Origin: a virus
Length of the DNA stretch: 64,000 bases
Direction: 5' to 3' (one strand)
Virus record (IMG/VR): IMGVR_UViG_3300032236_001191
Location: 36,558 to 100,557 of that record
Below the pieces are notes generated by a model. The model was given only the letters and a program-made list of their open reading frames with translations, ran no database searches and had not been told where the DNA came from. Shown piece after piece: positions 24,610-33,238 of this stretch (its first letter is position 1; each line of letters opens with the position of its first letter). A program made the translations under genes and the position numbers.

Positions 24610-26159
24610 CCTTTACAGGCACTCTTTTACCTTATCAGGTTGACGCCGTAGAAGCTATGGTTGAGAAGAAAAAGATGCTTGTAGCCTACGATTTAGGTTT
24701 AGGTAAAACAGTATTAACAATCGCAGCAATTGAGGCTTTAAAGGACCAAGAAAAGATCGTTGGGCCTGGTATAGTTATCTGCTTATCAAGCCTCAAGTAT
24801 CAGTGGGCAGAACAAATCAGAAAGTTTACAAATGGATCTTCAAACCCTTTGGTCATTGACGGAACGCCAAAACAAAGGCAAGCACAATATATCGAAGCGC
24901 TCGACTGGGGCCATTCGCTTGTTGACTACGTCATTATTAACTACGAGCAAGTTGTTAACGACTGGGACTACATACAACAACTCTCAACAGAGTTCATCAT
25001 CTGTGACGAAGCCACAGCAATCAAATCTTTCAAATCAAAACGATCCAAAGCTGTAAAGAAACTTAAGAGTCCGGTACGCTTTGCACTAACCGGTACGCCT
25101 GTAGAAAATGGTAAGCCAGAAGAGCTTTACTCAATCATGCAGTTTGTAGACTCTAAAGTCTTAGGGCGCTTTGATCTATTTGACCAAACATTTATTGTAC
25201 GCAATCGTTTTGGTGGTGTAGAAAAGTATCGCAACCTTTCCACACTGAACAAAGCTCTCTCCGGTTCATGCGTCAGAAAGAAGCAGTCGGATCCGGATGT
25301 AGCCCCATATCTTCCGGATTCAATCTTTGCGGAGCCCATTTTGGTTCAATTTGACAGAGCCGGTGCCGTACTGTATAAGAGTATTGTTAATGATCTTTTA
25401 ACTGACCTTGATGAGGCCCTAGAATCTTACGGCGCATCCTTTAACATCTTTAGCCACTATGGGCAGCAAGAAGACGAGGGTGCACAGGCTGTCAAGGGTA
25501 AGATCATGTCTAAGCTAACTACACTGCGTATGCTCTGCGATCATCCGGATCTGGTAAAGATGTCGGTAAATACCTCTGGGTATGCTGAGAGTCTTGACAA
25601 TGATAATAGATTGGACAAGCTTTCTGCGTCTCCAAAACTCTCTGCTCTTAAAGAGTTTGTCTCTAACTTTCTTTCTGAATACGATGGTAACAAAGTTGTT
25701 ATCTTCACAAGCTATGTAAACATGGTTGATCTTATCCGTGAGGAAATCAGCTATGAAAGTCGTCCGTACACTGGAGCCATGAATGCTAAAGATAAAGAGG
25801 CGGCTAAAGTCGCTTTCCAAACCGATCCAAGTATTCGTATACTTGTTAGTAGTGACGCCGGTGGGTATGGCGTTGATCTTCCTCAAGCTAATCTTCTTAT
25901 TAACTATGATCTCCCGTGGAACGCAGGCCTCGCACTTCAACGTAATGGACGAATCAGAAGAGCATCCAGCACATGGCCCTCAATCGTAATCCAGGACTTT
26001 CTTATGGAGGGCTCCGTCGAAGAACGTCAGCATGCTATGCTCCAACAAAAGATGGCTATTGCTAACGCTATCGTGGATGGGGAAGGCATAAATCTTGAGG
26101 GTGGAATTGATTTAACTGTTGGGACACTTCGCTCCTTTTTGGGCAACTTTACGGTGTAG
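24606..26159 (+). CDS. SNF2-type DNA helicase/translocase
   Basis: 517 residues from ATG 24606, in an ATGA overlap with the primase. Motif I DLGLGKT (29-35), motif II ICDEAT (DEAT, not the usual DEAH), motif III ALTGTPVENGKPEELYSI, then helicase C-terminal motifs with VVIFTSYVNMVDLI, ILVSSDAGGYGVDLPQANLLINYDLPWNAG and QRNGRIRRASS. A phage SNF2/UvsW-like enzyme for fork remodelling. Confidence 0.88.
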   Translation: MTFTGTLLPYQVDAVEAMVEKKKMLVAYDLGLGKTVLTIAAIEALKDQEKIVGPGIVICLSSLKYQWAEQIRKFTNGSSNPLVIDGTPKQRQAQYIEALDWGHSLVDYVIINYEQVVNDWDYIQQLSTEFIICDEATAIKSFKSKRSKAVKKLKSPVRFALTGTPVENGKPEELYSIMQFVDSKVLGRFDLFDQTFIVRNRFGGVEKYRNLSTLNKALSGSCVRKKQSDPDVAPYLPDSIFAEPILVQFDRAGAVLYKSIVNDLLTDLDEALESYGASFNIFSHYGQQEDEGAQAVKGKIMSKLTTLRMLCDHPDLVKMSVNTSGYAESLDNDNRLDKLSASPKLSALKEFVSNFLSEYDGNKVVIFTSYVNMVDLIREEISYESRPYTGAMNAKDKEAAKVAFQTDPSIRILVSSDAGGYGVDLPQANLLINYDLPWNAGLALQRNGRIRRASSTWPSIVIQDFLMEGSVEERQHAMLQQKMAIANAIVDGEGINLEGGIDLTVGTLRSFLGNFTV

Positions 26160-26168
26160 AATATTCCT

Positions 26169-26321
26169 ATGCCCAATTCACCTAAGACTCCGACACGTAC
26201 TATCCGTGTGGCCACTGAATTGTGGACTTCCGTAAAAGAAAAGGCCGCTTCCGAGGGCCGCACAGTGACGGACGTTATTATTGAGGCATTGAAAAAGTAT
26301 GTGGAGGAACAGGTCCTCTAA
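26169..26321 (+). CDS. Ribbon-helix-helix DNA-binding protein
   Basis: 50 residues. TRTIRVATELWTSVKEKAA and GRTVTDVIIEALKKYVEE are the strand and two helices of a CopG/Arc RHH dimer. Such proteins bind operators in phages. It lies 9 bases after the helicase and is followed by a hairpin. Its target is unknown. Confidence 0.7.
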   Translation: MPNSPKTPTRTIRVATELWTSVKEKAASEGRTVTDVIIEALKKYVEEQVL

Positions 26322-26334
26322 GTACAGCAACACC

Positions 26335-26379
26335 AGACCTGCCCAAATGGGAGGTCTTTAACTAGTTATCGTCTAAGGA
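26335..26379 (+). promoter_or_regulatory. Hsp20 leader with two exclusive pairings
   Basis: AGACCT-GCCC-AAAT-GGG-AGGTCT forms a stem (26335-26357). TCTTT at 26355-26359 can instead pair with AAGGA at 26375-26379, the Shine-Dalgarno of hsp20, with one G-U. This is the arrangement of a simple RNA switch or thermometer. Not tested by folding. Confidence 0.35.
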
Positions 26380-26389
26380 GATAATTATT

Positions 26390-26890
26390 ATGGCAACACC
26401 ATTTTCAAATCCAAAGGGCTATCCAGATCACGACTGGACTACAAAACGACCAGCCCCAGTAACACCCCCAGATCCATTTGCACTACTACGTCCATTTCTA
26501 CAATCGTGGACAGTAGGCTTTGATCATCAATTTGAGTTGTTAGAAGACTTGCGTAAAAATGCAAAGACTACAACTTATCCTCCGTACAATATCAAGGAAA
26601 TCGAAGAAGGCTCCTGCTATGAAATTGAGATGGCAGTTGCAGGCTTTGCTAAAGAAGATGTAACCATCAGCGTACAGGACAGCACCCTTACAGTATCCGG
26701 TGGCTCAAAAGAGTCTAAGGCAGATACTTATGTACACAAGGGTATTGCAGCACGAACCTTCGAACAAAAGTTTGGTCTAGCTGAATACGTTGAGGTTTCA
26801 AATGCAACTCTTGAAAACGGAATCCTAACTATTACCTTAAAGCGAGAACTCCCTGAGGAGAAGAAGCCAAAGGTTATCGAGATCAAGTAA
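26390..26890 (+). CDS. Hsp20-family small heat-shock protein
   Basis: 166 residues. The alpha-crystallin domain spans about 65-160: IEMAVAGFAKEDVTISVQDSTLTVSGG, FEQKFGLAEYVEVSNATLENGILTITLKREL, closing with IEIK, close to the IXI-type C-terminal anchor. Small heat-shock proteins are ATP-independent holdases and occur in cyanophages and some actinophages, where they may aid virion-protein folding. The leader may control its translation. Confidence 0.92.
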   Translation: MATPFSNPKGYPDHDWTTKRPAPVTPPDPFALLRPFLQSWTVGFDHQFELLEDLRKNAKTTTYPPYNIKEIEEGSCYEIEMAVAGFAKEDVTISVQDSTLTVSGGSKESKADTYVHKGIAARTFEQKFGLAEYVEVSNATLENGILTITLKRELPEEKKPKVIEIK

Positions 26891-26897
26891 AAATCTG

Positions 26898-26930
26898 TGG
26901 GGATCCCTGGCATAAGTCCGGGGATCCCCA
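26898..26930 (+). terminator. Long palindromic hairpin after hsp20
   Basis: TGGGGATCCC...GGGATCCCCA makes a 10-bp stem. The U-tract is poor (TAGTAAAT), so it may slow rather than stop transcription, or stabilise the mRNA end. Confidence 0.5.
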
Positions 26931-26942
26931 TAGTAAATCGAC

Positions 26943-26948
26943 TATAAT
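26943..26948 (+). promoter_or_regulatory. Perfect -10 box TATAAT
   Basis: TATAAT lies 25 bases before the ATG at 26973, just after the hsp20 hairpin. No convincing -35 box is present 17 bases upstream, as in many actinobacterial promoters. Candidate promoter for the SSB/polymerase block. Confidence 0.4.
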
Positions 26949-26972
26949 TCATACATAACTAGGGGGTATAAA

Positions 26973-27416
26973 ATGGATATTATCGAATCAACACGTAATT
27001 TTGGAAAGCCTGAAGAGGATACTACTCTTAACAAGGTTAAGCGTTTCCTTATGCTTAAGCGTCAAATTGATGACCTTAGCAAAGAACAGGGCGTACTTAA
27101 AACCTACCTATCTGAATTGGTAGATGTAGAGGGTGAACCAGATGAAAAGGGTCACTTGTTCTACCCACTGCCAGAAGAGGTAGACGGTTACAAATCTTTA
27201 CAGCGTCAACGACGTGTATCACAAAAGCTTGATGAAGCTGCAGCTGAACGCATCCTTAAGGAAAAAGGTCTGGAGACCAAGTGCTACCAGATGCTTCCGG
27301 TATTGGATGAGGCTGCTGTTATGGCTGCTCTCTACGAGGGTTTGCTTACAGAAGAAGAAGTTGATACAATGTTCCCTAAGACAGAAACTTGGGCATTCCT
27401 ACCAGTAAAGGCATAG
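26973..27416 (+). CDS. Unknown helical protein of the replication module
   Basis: 147 residues, acidic and mainly helical with a coiled-coil-like start (LKRQIDDLSKEQGVLKTYLSEL). It contains GHLFYPLPEEVDGYK and a central KGLETKCYQMLPVLD. Similar proteins precede SSB and polymerase genes in actinophages but have no established function. Preceded by AGGGGG and TATAAT. Confidence 0.5.
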   Translation: MDIIESTRNFGKPEEDTTLNKVKRFLMLKRQIDDLSKEQGVLKTYLSELVDVEGEPDEKGHLFYPLPEEVDGYKSLQRQRRVSQKLDEAAAERILKEKGLETKCYQMLPVLDEAAVMAALYEGLLTEEEVDTMFPKTETWAFLPVKA

Positions 27417-27417
27417 C

Positions 27418-27894
27418 ATGGACGACGCAGTTGACAAGATGTTCAGCAGCCTTGACCAGTACTACCCCGGCTCTAAGCGTAAACGCCGTGAGCCGGATCC
27501 AAAGGTAGAGGCAAAAAAAGCAGCAATCTCTAAAGATTCTTGGGATTCTGGTGCACAAGTCAAGAAATTACCTAATGGTAATGTGATAGAATTATTCAGT
27601 GCAGGAGCAATGGCCCTTGCACTGGGAAGACCGCTAGTTACTTTACGGCTTTGGGAACGAAAAGGTTATATACCACGTGCACCCTATCGCTTAAAGTCAA
27701 TGATGGTAAATGGTGTAAAGAAGCCAGGTTGGCGGATGTACAGCAGAGCTATCGTAGAAGCAACTATCGCAAGCTTCGAAGCTAGGAATCTTTTAGAGGC
27801 TCCTAGAATTGATTGGAAGAAGTATCCAGATCTATCCATCGAACTGATGGAGACTTGGGTAAAGATTCACAATCAAGAAACAACTGACCAATGA
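27418..27894 (+). CDS. MerR-like helix-turn-helix protein
   Basis: 158 residues. Residues about 58-100 have the MerR-type pattern ELFSAGAMALALGRPLVTLRLWERKGYIPRAPYR, a helix-turn-helix with W-E-R-K-G-Y-I-P. The N-terminal 50 are basic and probably disordered. It probably regulates or binds replication DNA. It lies between the unknown helical protein and the SSB-like gene. Confidence 0.65.
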   Translation: MDDAVDKMFSSLDQYYPGSKRKRREPDPKVEAKKAAISKDSWDSGAQVKKLPNGNVIELFSAGAMALALGRPLVTLRLWERKGYIPRAPYRLKSMMVNGVKKPGWRMYSRAIVEATIASFEARNLLEAPRIDWKKYPDLSIELMETWVKIHNQETTDQ

Positions 27895-27906
27895 CTATGG
27901 AATGGA

Positions 27907-28617
27907 ATGGCAATGACCGTAAATCTACAAGCAACACCAAATCTAGACTCTTATGTTTCTTCAGAGACTGAAACAGAAGAAGTAACACCAGATCTCTTTA
28001 CCGAAGAAGACGAGAACGAAATTCCTGATCGCTCTTCTATCATTCAAACCGGTTGGGCAGCTGCTAAAAAAGCTGTTGCAAACTCAAGTAAGACCTACGC
28101 AACCGATTTCCGTTTTGATGATGAACCACAGCTTATTAAGTTTATCTCAAACGAACCAATGTCCTTCATGCAGCACTGGATTAATCGTCCAGGCAAGAAG
28201 TCATTTATTAGTATTGGTGAGGGCGACCCACTAATCGCAGCAGGCAGCAAGCCAGACCAAAAGTTTGCGTTTACTGTACTGAACCTTTCTGACCCAGCGA
28301 ATCCAGTTCTACAGCTTATGGTTGTGGGCGTTCGCTTGTGCGGAATGTTGGAAAAGCTTGATTCTAATCCTAAGACCGGACCTCTTCACCGTCCAGATAT
28401 TTACTGGGCTGTGTCTAAGTCTGGAAGTGGAACCAAGACTTCCTATAGCATCCTTCCTGTAAAGGAACGTGATCTCCAAGAAGATTGGGATACAGATCCA
28501 GTTGCAACAGCGACATATATCAAAACTCTAAAGCCACTTGGACCTGAGGCTTTGTACACCTCAACTAAGGCGGAGTTGCAAGCAATTGCAGCAGAGTATA
28601 TCGCTAACAACGATTAA
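27907..28617 (+). CDS. Putative single-stranded DNA-binding protein
   Basis: 236 residues. An acidic N-terminal segment (about 15-45), then a beta-rich core (KFISNEPMSFMQHWINRPGKKSFISI, VLQLMVVGVRLCGMLE) compatible with an OB fold. In actinophages the gene preceding PolA commonly encodes the SSB, and this matches in position and length. No canonical SSB signature, so assignment is partly syntenic. The start among three close ATGs is uncertain. Confidence 0.45.
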   Translation: MAMTVNLQATPNLDSYVSSETETEEVTPDLFTEEDENEIPDRSSIIQTGWAAAKKAVANSSKTYATDFRFDDEPQLIKFISNEPMSFMQHWINRPGKKSFISIGEGDPLIAAGSKPDQKFAFTVLNLSDPANPVLQLMVVGVRLCGMLEKLDSNPKTGPLHRPDIYWAVSKSGSGTKTSYSILPVKERDLQEDWDTDPVATATYIKTLKPLGPEALYTSTKAELQAIAAEYIANND

Positions 28618-28628
28618 TCCCAAATAAT

Positions 28629-28685
28629 GTGCTGTGGGGGCCAGGGTTTGTTTGACCTCCTTTCTGTTACCTGGTCCCCCAGCAC
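28629..28685 (+). terminator. Strong imperfect hairpin before the polymerase gene
   Basis: GTGCTG(T)GGGGG-CCAGG pairs with CCTGG(T)CCCCCAGCAC, giving about 16 bp with two bulges around a 24-base loop. There is no long U-tract downstream. It could reduce read-through from the SSB-like gene or shape the polymerase leader. Confidence 0.5.
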
Positions 28686-28702
28686 CCCTTCTTAGGAGAG
28701 CA

Positions 28703-30679
28703 ATGAATATTATCTTTACCCAAGCACAGCTTGATGAGATGGTTGCACACTACAGCACTGTAGATGCTTTTGCATTTGACGTTGAAACTGTTGGTGATCA
28801 TCGTGGCGATCCACGCCAAAACTCTATTACTTGGATTTCATTCGCTACTCATAACCGTGTAGATGTTATTTCTATGGGTCACCCAAACGGTGAGTACATT
28901 CGCACAGAGTACCCACTCCTTCCATCAGCTACTGCTCGCCTTGCTAAAGGGCTTGAGCTGCGTCCATCTGACTATAGCAAAGATGAAAAGAAAGCTACAA
29001 GAATCTTTGGTCCTGCCCCAGAGCAGTTGACTCCGGCAGAAGTGTTTAAAACTCTTAAGCCTTTACTACTTAGCGATAAGATTAAGATTGGTCATAATCT
29101 AAAGTTTGACCTGCAAAGCGTTACTAAATACATTGGTCAGCTTCCTGCCCAACCATATTTCTGCACACTCAATGCAGCTTTTGTAATTAATAGCCAATAC
29201 CACAAGAGTTTAGGTTTGGATGACTGCTTGGCCCGTGAGTTTGACTATCACATGGTCAAGGGTGTAGGTAAGGAAGTAGAAAAGTATTCTCACGAAGAAG
29301 TATCTAACTACGCAGCACTAGATGCCGAGTGGACCTGGAAGCTATACGAACGTTATGCAGAGCAGCTTGACAAGGATTCTTTAAAGGGATTGTTTACTCT
29401 TGAAATGGATATCCTAGAAGTCATCTGTAATATGGAACTTCGTGGTGCTGACATTGATGTTGATGAGCTAGTCAAGCTTAAGGCTAACCTTGAGATCCAG
29501 ATCGAAACTACTAAGGCAACCATCTATCGTTTAGCTGGTAAAGCTTTTAATATGAACAGCGTACCTGAAAAGCAAAAGATTTTGTTTTCCCTCAAGAGAG
29601 ACGGTGGCCGTGGCTTAAAGCCAAAGAAGCTCACTCCGGCTGGTGAGAAGCGAGTAGACTCAGGACTACCTGCCACCGTCTCTGATTATTCTGTAGCTGA
29701 ACCTGCACTACAAATGTTTGCAGGCAAAGATGCTATGGTCGATGCTTTGCTTACATACTCTGAACTTAACAAGCTCATGACTACTTATGTTATCCCCTAT
29801 CTTGGTGGGGATATTACCCGTACCCTTGCAGGTAAGTCTAAGGTTGTTAAGAAGAAAAGCCTTATGTTTAATAACCGTATCCACACTAACTTTATTCAAT
29901 ATGGTGCTGAGACCGGACGTTTCTCCAGTAGAGATCCTAACCTACAAAACGTTCCTGCTCCCCACACACCTAATGGAAAAGCTATTCGTAATCTGTTTGT
30001 AGCTCCTGAGGGAAGCAAGCTTATCGTTGCAGACTACTCTCAGATTGAACCTCGTGTTATTGCGTCTTTCAGTGAGGACCGTATTATGTGCGGTGCTTAT
30101 ATGAACGGTGAGGATATCTATACAACCATTGGTAATACTATGGGTGTTGATCGTAAAGCTGGTAAGGTCTTGGTACTTTCCCTTGCGTATGGCGTTGGCC
30201 CAGATAAGATTGCTACCCAAATTGGATGTACTTTGCCTGAGGCTCGTGAACTTCTAGATGAGTTCGTAGGTAAGTTTCCATCAGTTGCCAGATACAAGCG
30301 ACAGGTTGTAATGGATAGCAAGCGCCGTGCTCCTATCCCTTACGCTACAACCCTCTTAAAACGCCGTAGATACCTTCCAGACCTACGTTCTCCAGAGTTG
30401 TGGAAACGCTCTAGGGCAGAGCGTCAAGCCTTTAATACGGTCATCCAGGGGTCGGCAGCAGACCTCATAAAGGTTGCTATGATTAGGGCTAGTAAAATGA
30501 TTCCTAGTGAGTCCAAGCTTATTCTGACTATCCATGATGAATTGGTAACAGTGGCTCCAGAGCATCTTGCTAATGAGACGGCTGAACAAATTAGACTATC
30601 TATGGAGGGCATCAACGCTCTTAAGATTCCTCTACTTGCAGACGTAAAAATTGTAAACCGCTGGGGAGAGGCAAAGTAA
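28703..30679 (+). CDS. polA: DNA polymerase I (family A)
   Basis: 658 residues from ATG 28703, preceded by AGGAGAG. N-terminal DEDD 3'-5' exonuclease with FDVETVGDH (Asp26, Glu28), then KIGHNLKFDLQSV and the ALDAEWTWKLY motif. Polymerase domain: TGRFSSRDPNLQNVP (motif before A), VADYSQIEPRVIASFS (motif A), TVIQGSAADLIK, and IHDELVTV (motif C). There is no 5' nuclease domain, as usual for phage PolA. It replicates the genome. Confidence 0.95.
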   Translation: MNIIFTQAQLDEMVAHYSTVDAFAFDVETVGDHRGDPRQNSITWISFATHNRVDVISMGHPNGEYIRTEYPLLPSATARLAKGLELRPSDYSKDEKKATRIFGPAPEQLTPAEVFKTLKPLLLSDKIKIGHNLKFDLQSVTKYIGQLPAQPYFCTLNAAFVINSQYHKSLGLDDCLAREFDYHMVKGVGKEVEKYSHEEVSNYAALDAEWTWKLYERYAEQLDKDSLKGLFTLEMDILEVICNMELRGADIDVDELVKLKANLEIQIETTKATIYRLAGKAFNMNSVPEKQKILFSLKRDGGRGLKPKKLTPAGEKRVDSGLPATVSDYSVAEPALQMFAGKDAMVDALLTYSELNKLMTTYVIPYLGGDITRTLAGKSKVVKKKSLMFNNRIHTNFIQYGAETGRFSSRDPNLQNVPAPHTPNGKAIRNLFVAPEGSKLIVADYSQIEPRVIASFSEDRIMCGAYMNGEDIYTTIGNTMGVDRKAGKVLVLSLAYGVGPDKIATQIGCTLPEARELLDEFVGKFPSVARYKRQVVMDSKRRAPIPYATTLLKRRRYLPDLRSPELWKRSRAERQAFNTVIQGSAADLIKVAMIRASKMIPSESKLILTIHDELVTVAPEHLANETAEQIRLSMEGINALKIPLLADVKIVNRWGEAK

Positions 30680-31128
30680 TGTTCTGGAGAAAAAAGCGTA
30701 AGAGTGCAGTGCACCCACGCCACCGTGTAGAGCATATCTCTATGCCTGTTTTAATACGTAAAGTAATTTACGATACGATGCTTACGCCGCCTGAAGATAT
30801 CGCTGACTACCTAAGTCTTCCTAGGATCTCCGAAGAAGTAGCTGAGATGGAAGAGCAGGCAAGTGAGAAGCGGATTGAAAAGATATCCGCATTAATACCG
30901 TTTATTGATTCGCATGCTGATATTGCATCACGAATTGCGGTAGCAGCATATGTTATTGAGCAAGATGAAAAGGTAGAGGTAGAAGAAGTAGAGAGCATGC
31001 ATAATCTGTTTAGATTAGTATCCCTTTCTTCATCCCTATCTTGCATATCAACTTTAGTAGATATGGGATTACTAGATTCAAAAGTTATTTCAAAAGAGGA
31101 AGTAGGAGGCTACAATGGCATCTTCTGA
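30679..31128 (+). CDS. Unknown protein after polymerase
   Basis: 149 residues; ATG overlaps the polymerase stop. A short basic N-terminus (FWRKKRKSAVHPRH), then amphipathic helices (IEKISALIPFIDSHADIASRIAVAAYVIEQDE). No motif recognised. Position suggests a replication accessory factor. Confidence 0.45.
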   Translation: MFWRKKRKSAVHPRHRVEHISMPVLIRKVIYDTMLTPPEDIADYLSLPRISEEVAEMEEQASEKRIEKISALIPFIDSHADIASRIAVAAYVIEQDEKVEVEEVESMHNLFRLVSLSSSLSCISTLVDMGLLDSKVISKEEVGGYNGIF

Positions 31129-31504
31129 TTGGTGGGCTAATAAACTAGGTGGTAACACATCATCCTCAGGTACTCCTCCGGTTGCCCCACCACGACAGCC
31201 GGTATACGTTCCACAGACTGCACAAAACCCTAGAGTAGCTTACGATCCTCAACAGGATCAACTTGTTACTAAAGCACAGAGTGCAAAGGAAGTTATGCGA
31301 TGCCCAGGATGTAACTCTGGAAATTACATGGCCCCTAATGGTACAAACTTAAAGCGTTGTTATGACTGCGGGTACCCATTGGTACAGGCAGGTACTGGAG
31401 CAGGAATGCCAGGAGGAAGTTCTGGTGGGCCTACTATTGCTGCTAAGCAACCAAGCCAAGGTGGCGGATTCCAACCAAACGTGATCGTAGATAGGATCGG
31501 ATAA
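31115..31504 (+). CDS. Disordered protein with a zinc ribbon
   Basis: 129 residues. A Pro/Gln/Ser-rich N-terminal half is followed by a single CxxC-x(17)-CxxC ribbon (MRCPGCNSGNYMAP, RCYDCGYP) and a Gly-rich tail. The gene overlaps the previous one and ends in an ATG overlap with recA. Similar zinc-ribbon proteins in phages may contact RecA or DNA; no direct evidence. Confidence 0.55.
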   Translation: MASSDWWANKLGGNTSSSGTPPVAPPRQPVYVPQTAQNPRVAYDPQQDQLVTKAQSAKEVMRCPGCNSGNYMAPNGTNLKRCYDCGYPLVQAGTGAGMPGGSSGGPTIAAKQPSQGGGFQPNVIVDRIG

Positions 31505-32565
31505 TGGCAATTAACTCAGAAGCACTAAAGATTGTAGCTAACATCAACAAGAAGGTTGGTGCAGGCACCGTAGTCCTTGCTAGTCAAGTTCGACTTCCTG
31601 AACGTATTACTACCGGCTCACTTACCCTAGATGTAGTTCTAGGTGGGGGTTGGCCTATGAACCACTGGGTAGAACTAGTTGGTGAGGCATCACATGGTAA
31701 GACCGCTATCGCTTTGCGAACTATTGGTGCTAACCAGCAAAAGAACCCAGACTTTACAGCTGTGTGGATTGCTGCAGAAGCTTTTGATGCACAGTACGCA
31801 GAGCTTTGCGGGGTAGATACTGATCGAGTTATTTTAGTTGAGACAAATAGTATGGAGGATGCATTCGATGCAGTCATTCAATTCATGGAGAGCAAGGCTG
31901 TTGACATGGTTGTTGTTGATTCCCTTCCTGCCTTGGTTCCTAGCGCAGAAGATGAAAAGCACATGGAAGAATTCACTGTGGGTCGTGGCGCACTTATTAC
32001 CAATAAGTTCTTTAGAAAAGTGGCGTCAGCTACCAAACGAGACCTCGTTGAAGCAGAACGACCAGTACTGGGATTAATGATTAATCAGTACCGTATGAAG
32101 ATTGGCGTAATGCATGGAGATCCACGCACTACACCCGGTGGTCTTGGTAAGGACTATGCCTATAGTATTCGTGCTGAAGTAAAGCGTGACGAATGGCTTG
32201 AGGTAGGTACCGGACAGGAAAAGCGACGTGTAGGTCAAACTATCCGTGTTCGTACAATTAAGAATAAGACTTTCCCGCCACAGCAGACAGCGTACCTAGA
32301 TTTCTACTTTTCTGAGGGTGGTCCAATCAATGCTGGTAGTTATGATACCGGTAAGGAGATTGTAGCTCTTGGAATTCTAAACGGGATCATTGAACGCCGT
32401 GGTGGCTGGATGTACTATGGCGATAGAAAGTGGCAGGGTGCACCAGCGTTGATCGAGTCCCTTCGTGAAGAGATTGAACTAAGCGAAGAGATCAGCAAGG
32501 CTGTTATGGACACTCTTAAGAGTGCACCAATCCTAGCGTTAGCTGATGACTCTGATGAAGAGTGA
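31504..32565 (+). CDS. RecA/UvsX-like recombinase
   Basis: 353 residues. Walker A GEASHGKTAI (60-69), preceded by TGSLTLDVVLGGGWPMNHWVELV. Walker B-like MVVVDSLPALVPSAEDEKHMEE, then a DNA-binding loop region and LMINQYRMKIGVMHGDP, matching RecA L1/L2. The C-terminal lid is short. It drives strand exchange with the adjacent nucleases. Confidence 0.92.
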   Translation: MAINSEALKIVANINKKVGAGTVVLASQVRLPERITTGSLTLDVVLGGGWPMNHWVELVGEASHGKTAIALRTIGANQQKNPDFTAVWIAAEAFDAQYAELCGVDTDRVILVETNSMEDAFDAVIQFMESKAVDMVVVDSLPALVPSAEDEKHMEEFTVGRGALITNKFFRKVASATKRDLVEAERPVLGLMINQYRMKIGVMHGDPRTTPGGLGKDYAYSIRAEVKRDEWLEVGTGQEKRRVGQTIRVRTIKNKTFPPQQTAYLDFYFSEGGPINAGSYDTGKEIVALGILNGIIERRGGWMYYGDRKWQGAPALIESLREEIELSEEISKAVMDTLKSAPILALADDSDEE

Positions 32566-32872
32566 GGGTCAGAAAGAATCTTTAAAGCACGAGAAGCGAT
32601 TAGCTAAGAAGGTAGGTGGCACACGCACTGCTGCCTCTGGAGCTTTTTGGTCTCGTAAAGGTGATGTAAGAAACGATGAGCTACTTATCGAACATAAATG
32701 GACAGGCAAAAAGTCTGTAACAATTAAGTCCGAAGTACTTCAGAAGATAACTAAAGAAGCAATATTAGATAGTAGAACTCCGGTTTTGGGTCTTCATCTC
32801 GACGGTGAAAACTATGTAGTTCTTTTAGAGGAGGATTTCTTTGAATTACGTAACTCCGTCAGAGGTGAATGA
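32555..32872 (+). CDS. PD-(D/E)XK nuclease, Holliday-junction-resolvase-like
   Basis: 105 residues from ATG 32555 within the end of recA. Motif pattern G-RTAASGAFWSRKGDV then LLIEHKWT (E-h-K) is the short PD-(D/E)XK core of phage resolvase-like nucleases. Immediately downstream of recA, so a recombination intermediate is the likely substrate. Confidence 0.65.
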   Translation: MKSEGQKESLKHEKRLAKKVGGTRTAASGAFWSRKGDVRNDELLIEHKWTGKKSVTIKSEVLQKITKEAILDSRTPVLGLHLDGENYVVLLEEDFFELRNSVRGE

Positions 32873-33238
32873 GTGCAATATAGTGACGACCCAGAATGGA
32901 CTTGGCGCTACCGTGCTAAGTGTCAGGGAGAAGATACAGAGATATTCTTCCCACCACGAGACAAGGACCTCTACAAGCCTATTGCAGACAAAGCTAAGGC
33001 TATTTGTTGGGGAAGGGATGGGCGACCTCCTTGCCCTGTCCGTAAAGAATGTTTGAAAGAAGCAATAATTAACGACGAGTTACATGGAATTTTTGGCGGA
33101 ATGTCACACCGAGAGCGAAATGCAGCTAAGCGCAAGTATACTAAGCAGGGTCTAACTTTAGACGAATGGATTAACGTGGAGGGCAAGTATGGCGAAGCCA
33201 AAAACTATCGAGAGCAAGGAACTGAAGAACTTTCTTAA
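32873..33238 (+). CDS. WhiB-like regulator 2, with expanded Cys spacing
   Basis: 121 residues from GTG, directly after the previous stop. Cys at 17, 45, 54 and 60; the normal CxxC is replaced by C-x8-C (CWGRDGRPPC), then x5-C. GIFGG (72-76) and SHRERNAAKRKY follow, as in Wbl proteins. The eight-residue gap is typical of Wbl sequences but unlike the other two here. It should still coordinate a cluster if the loop allows; this is inferred. Confidence 0.85.
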   Translation: MQYSDDPEWTWRYRAKCQGEDTEIFFPPRDKDLYKPIADKAKAICWGRDGRPPCPVRKECLKEAIINDELHGIFGGMSHRERNAAKRKYTKQGLTLDEWINVEGKYGEAKNYREQGTEELS

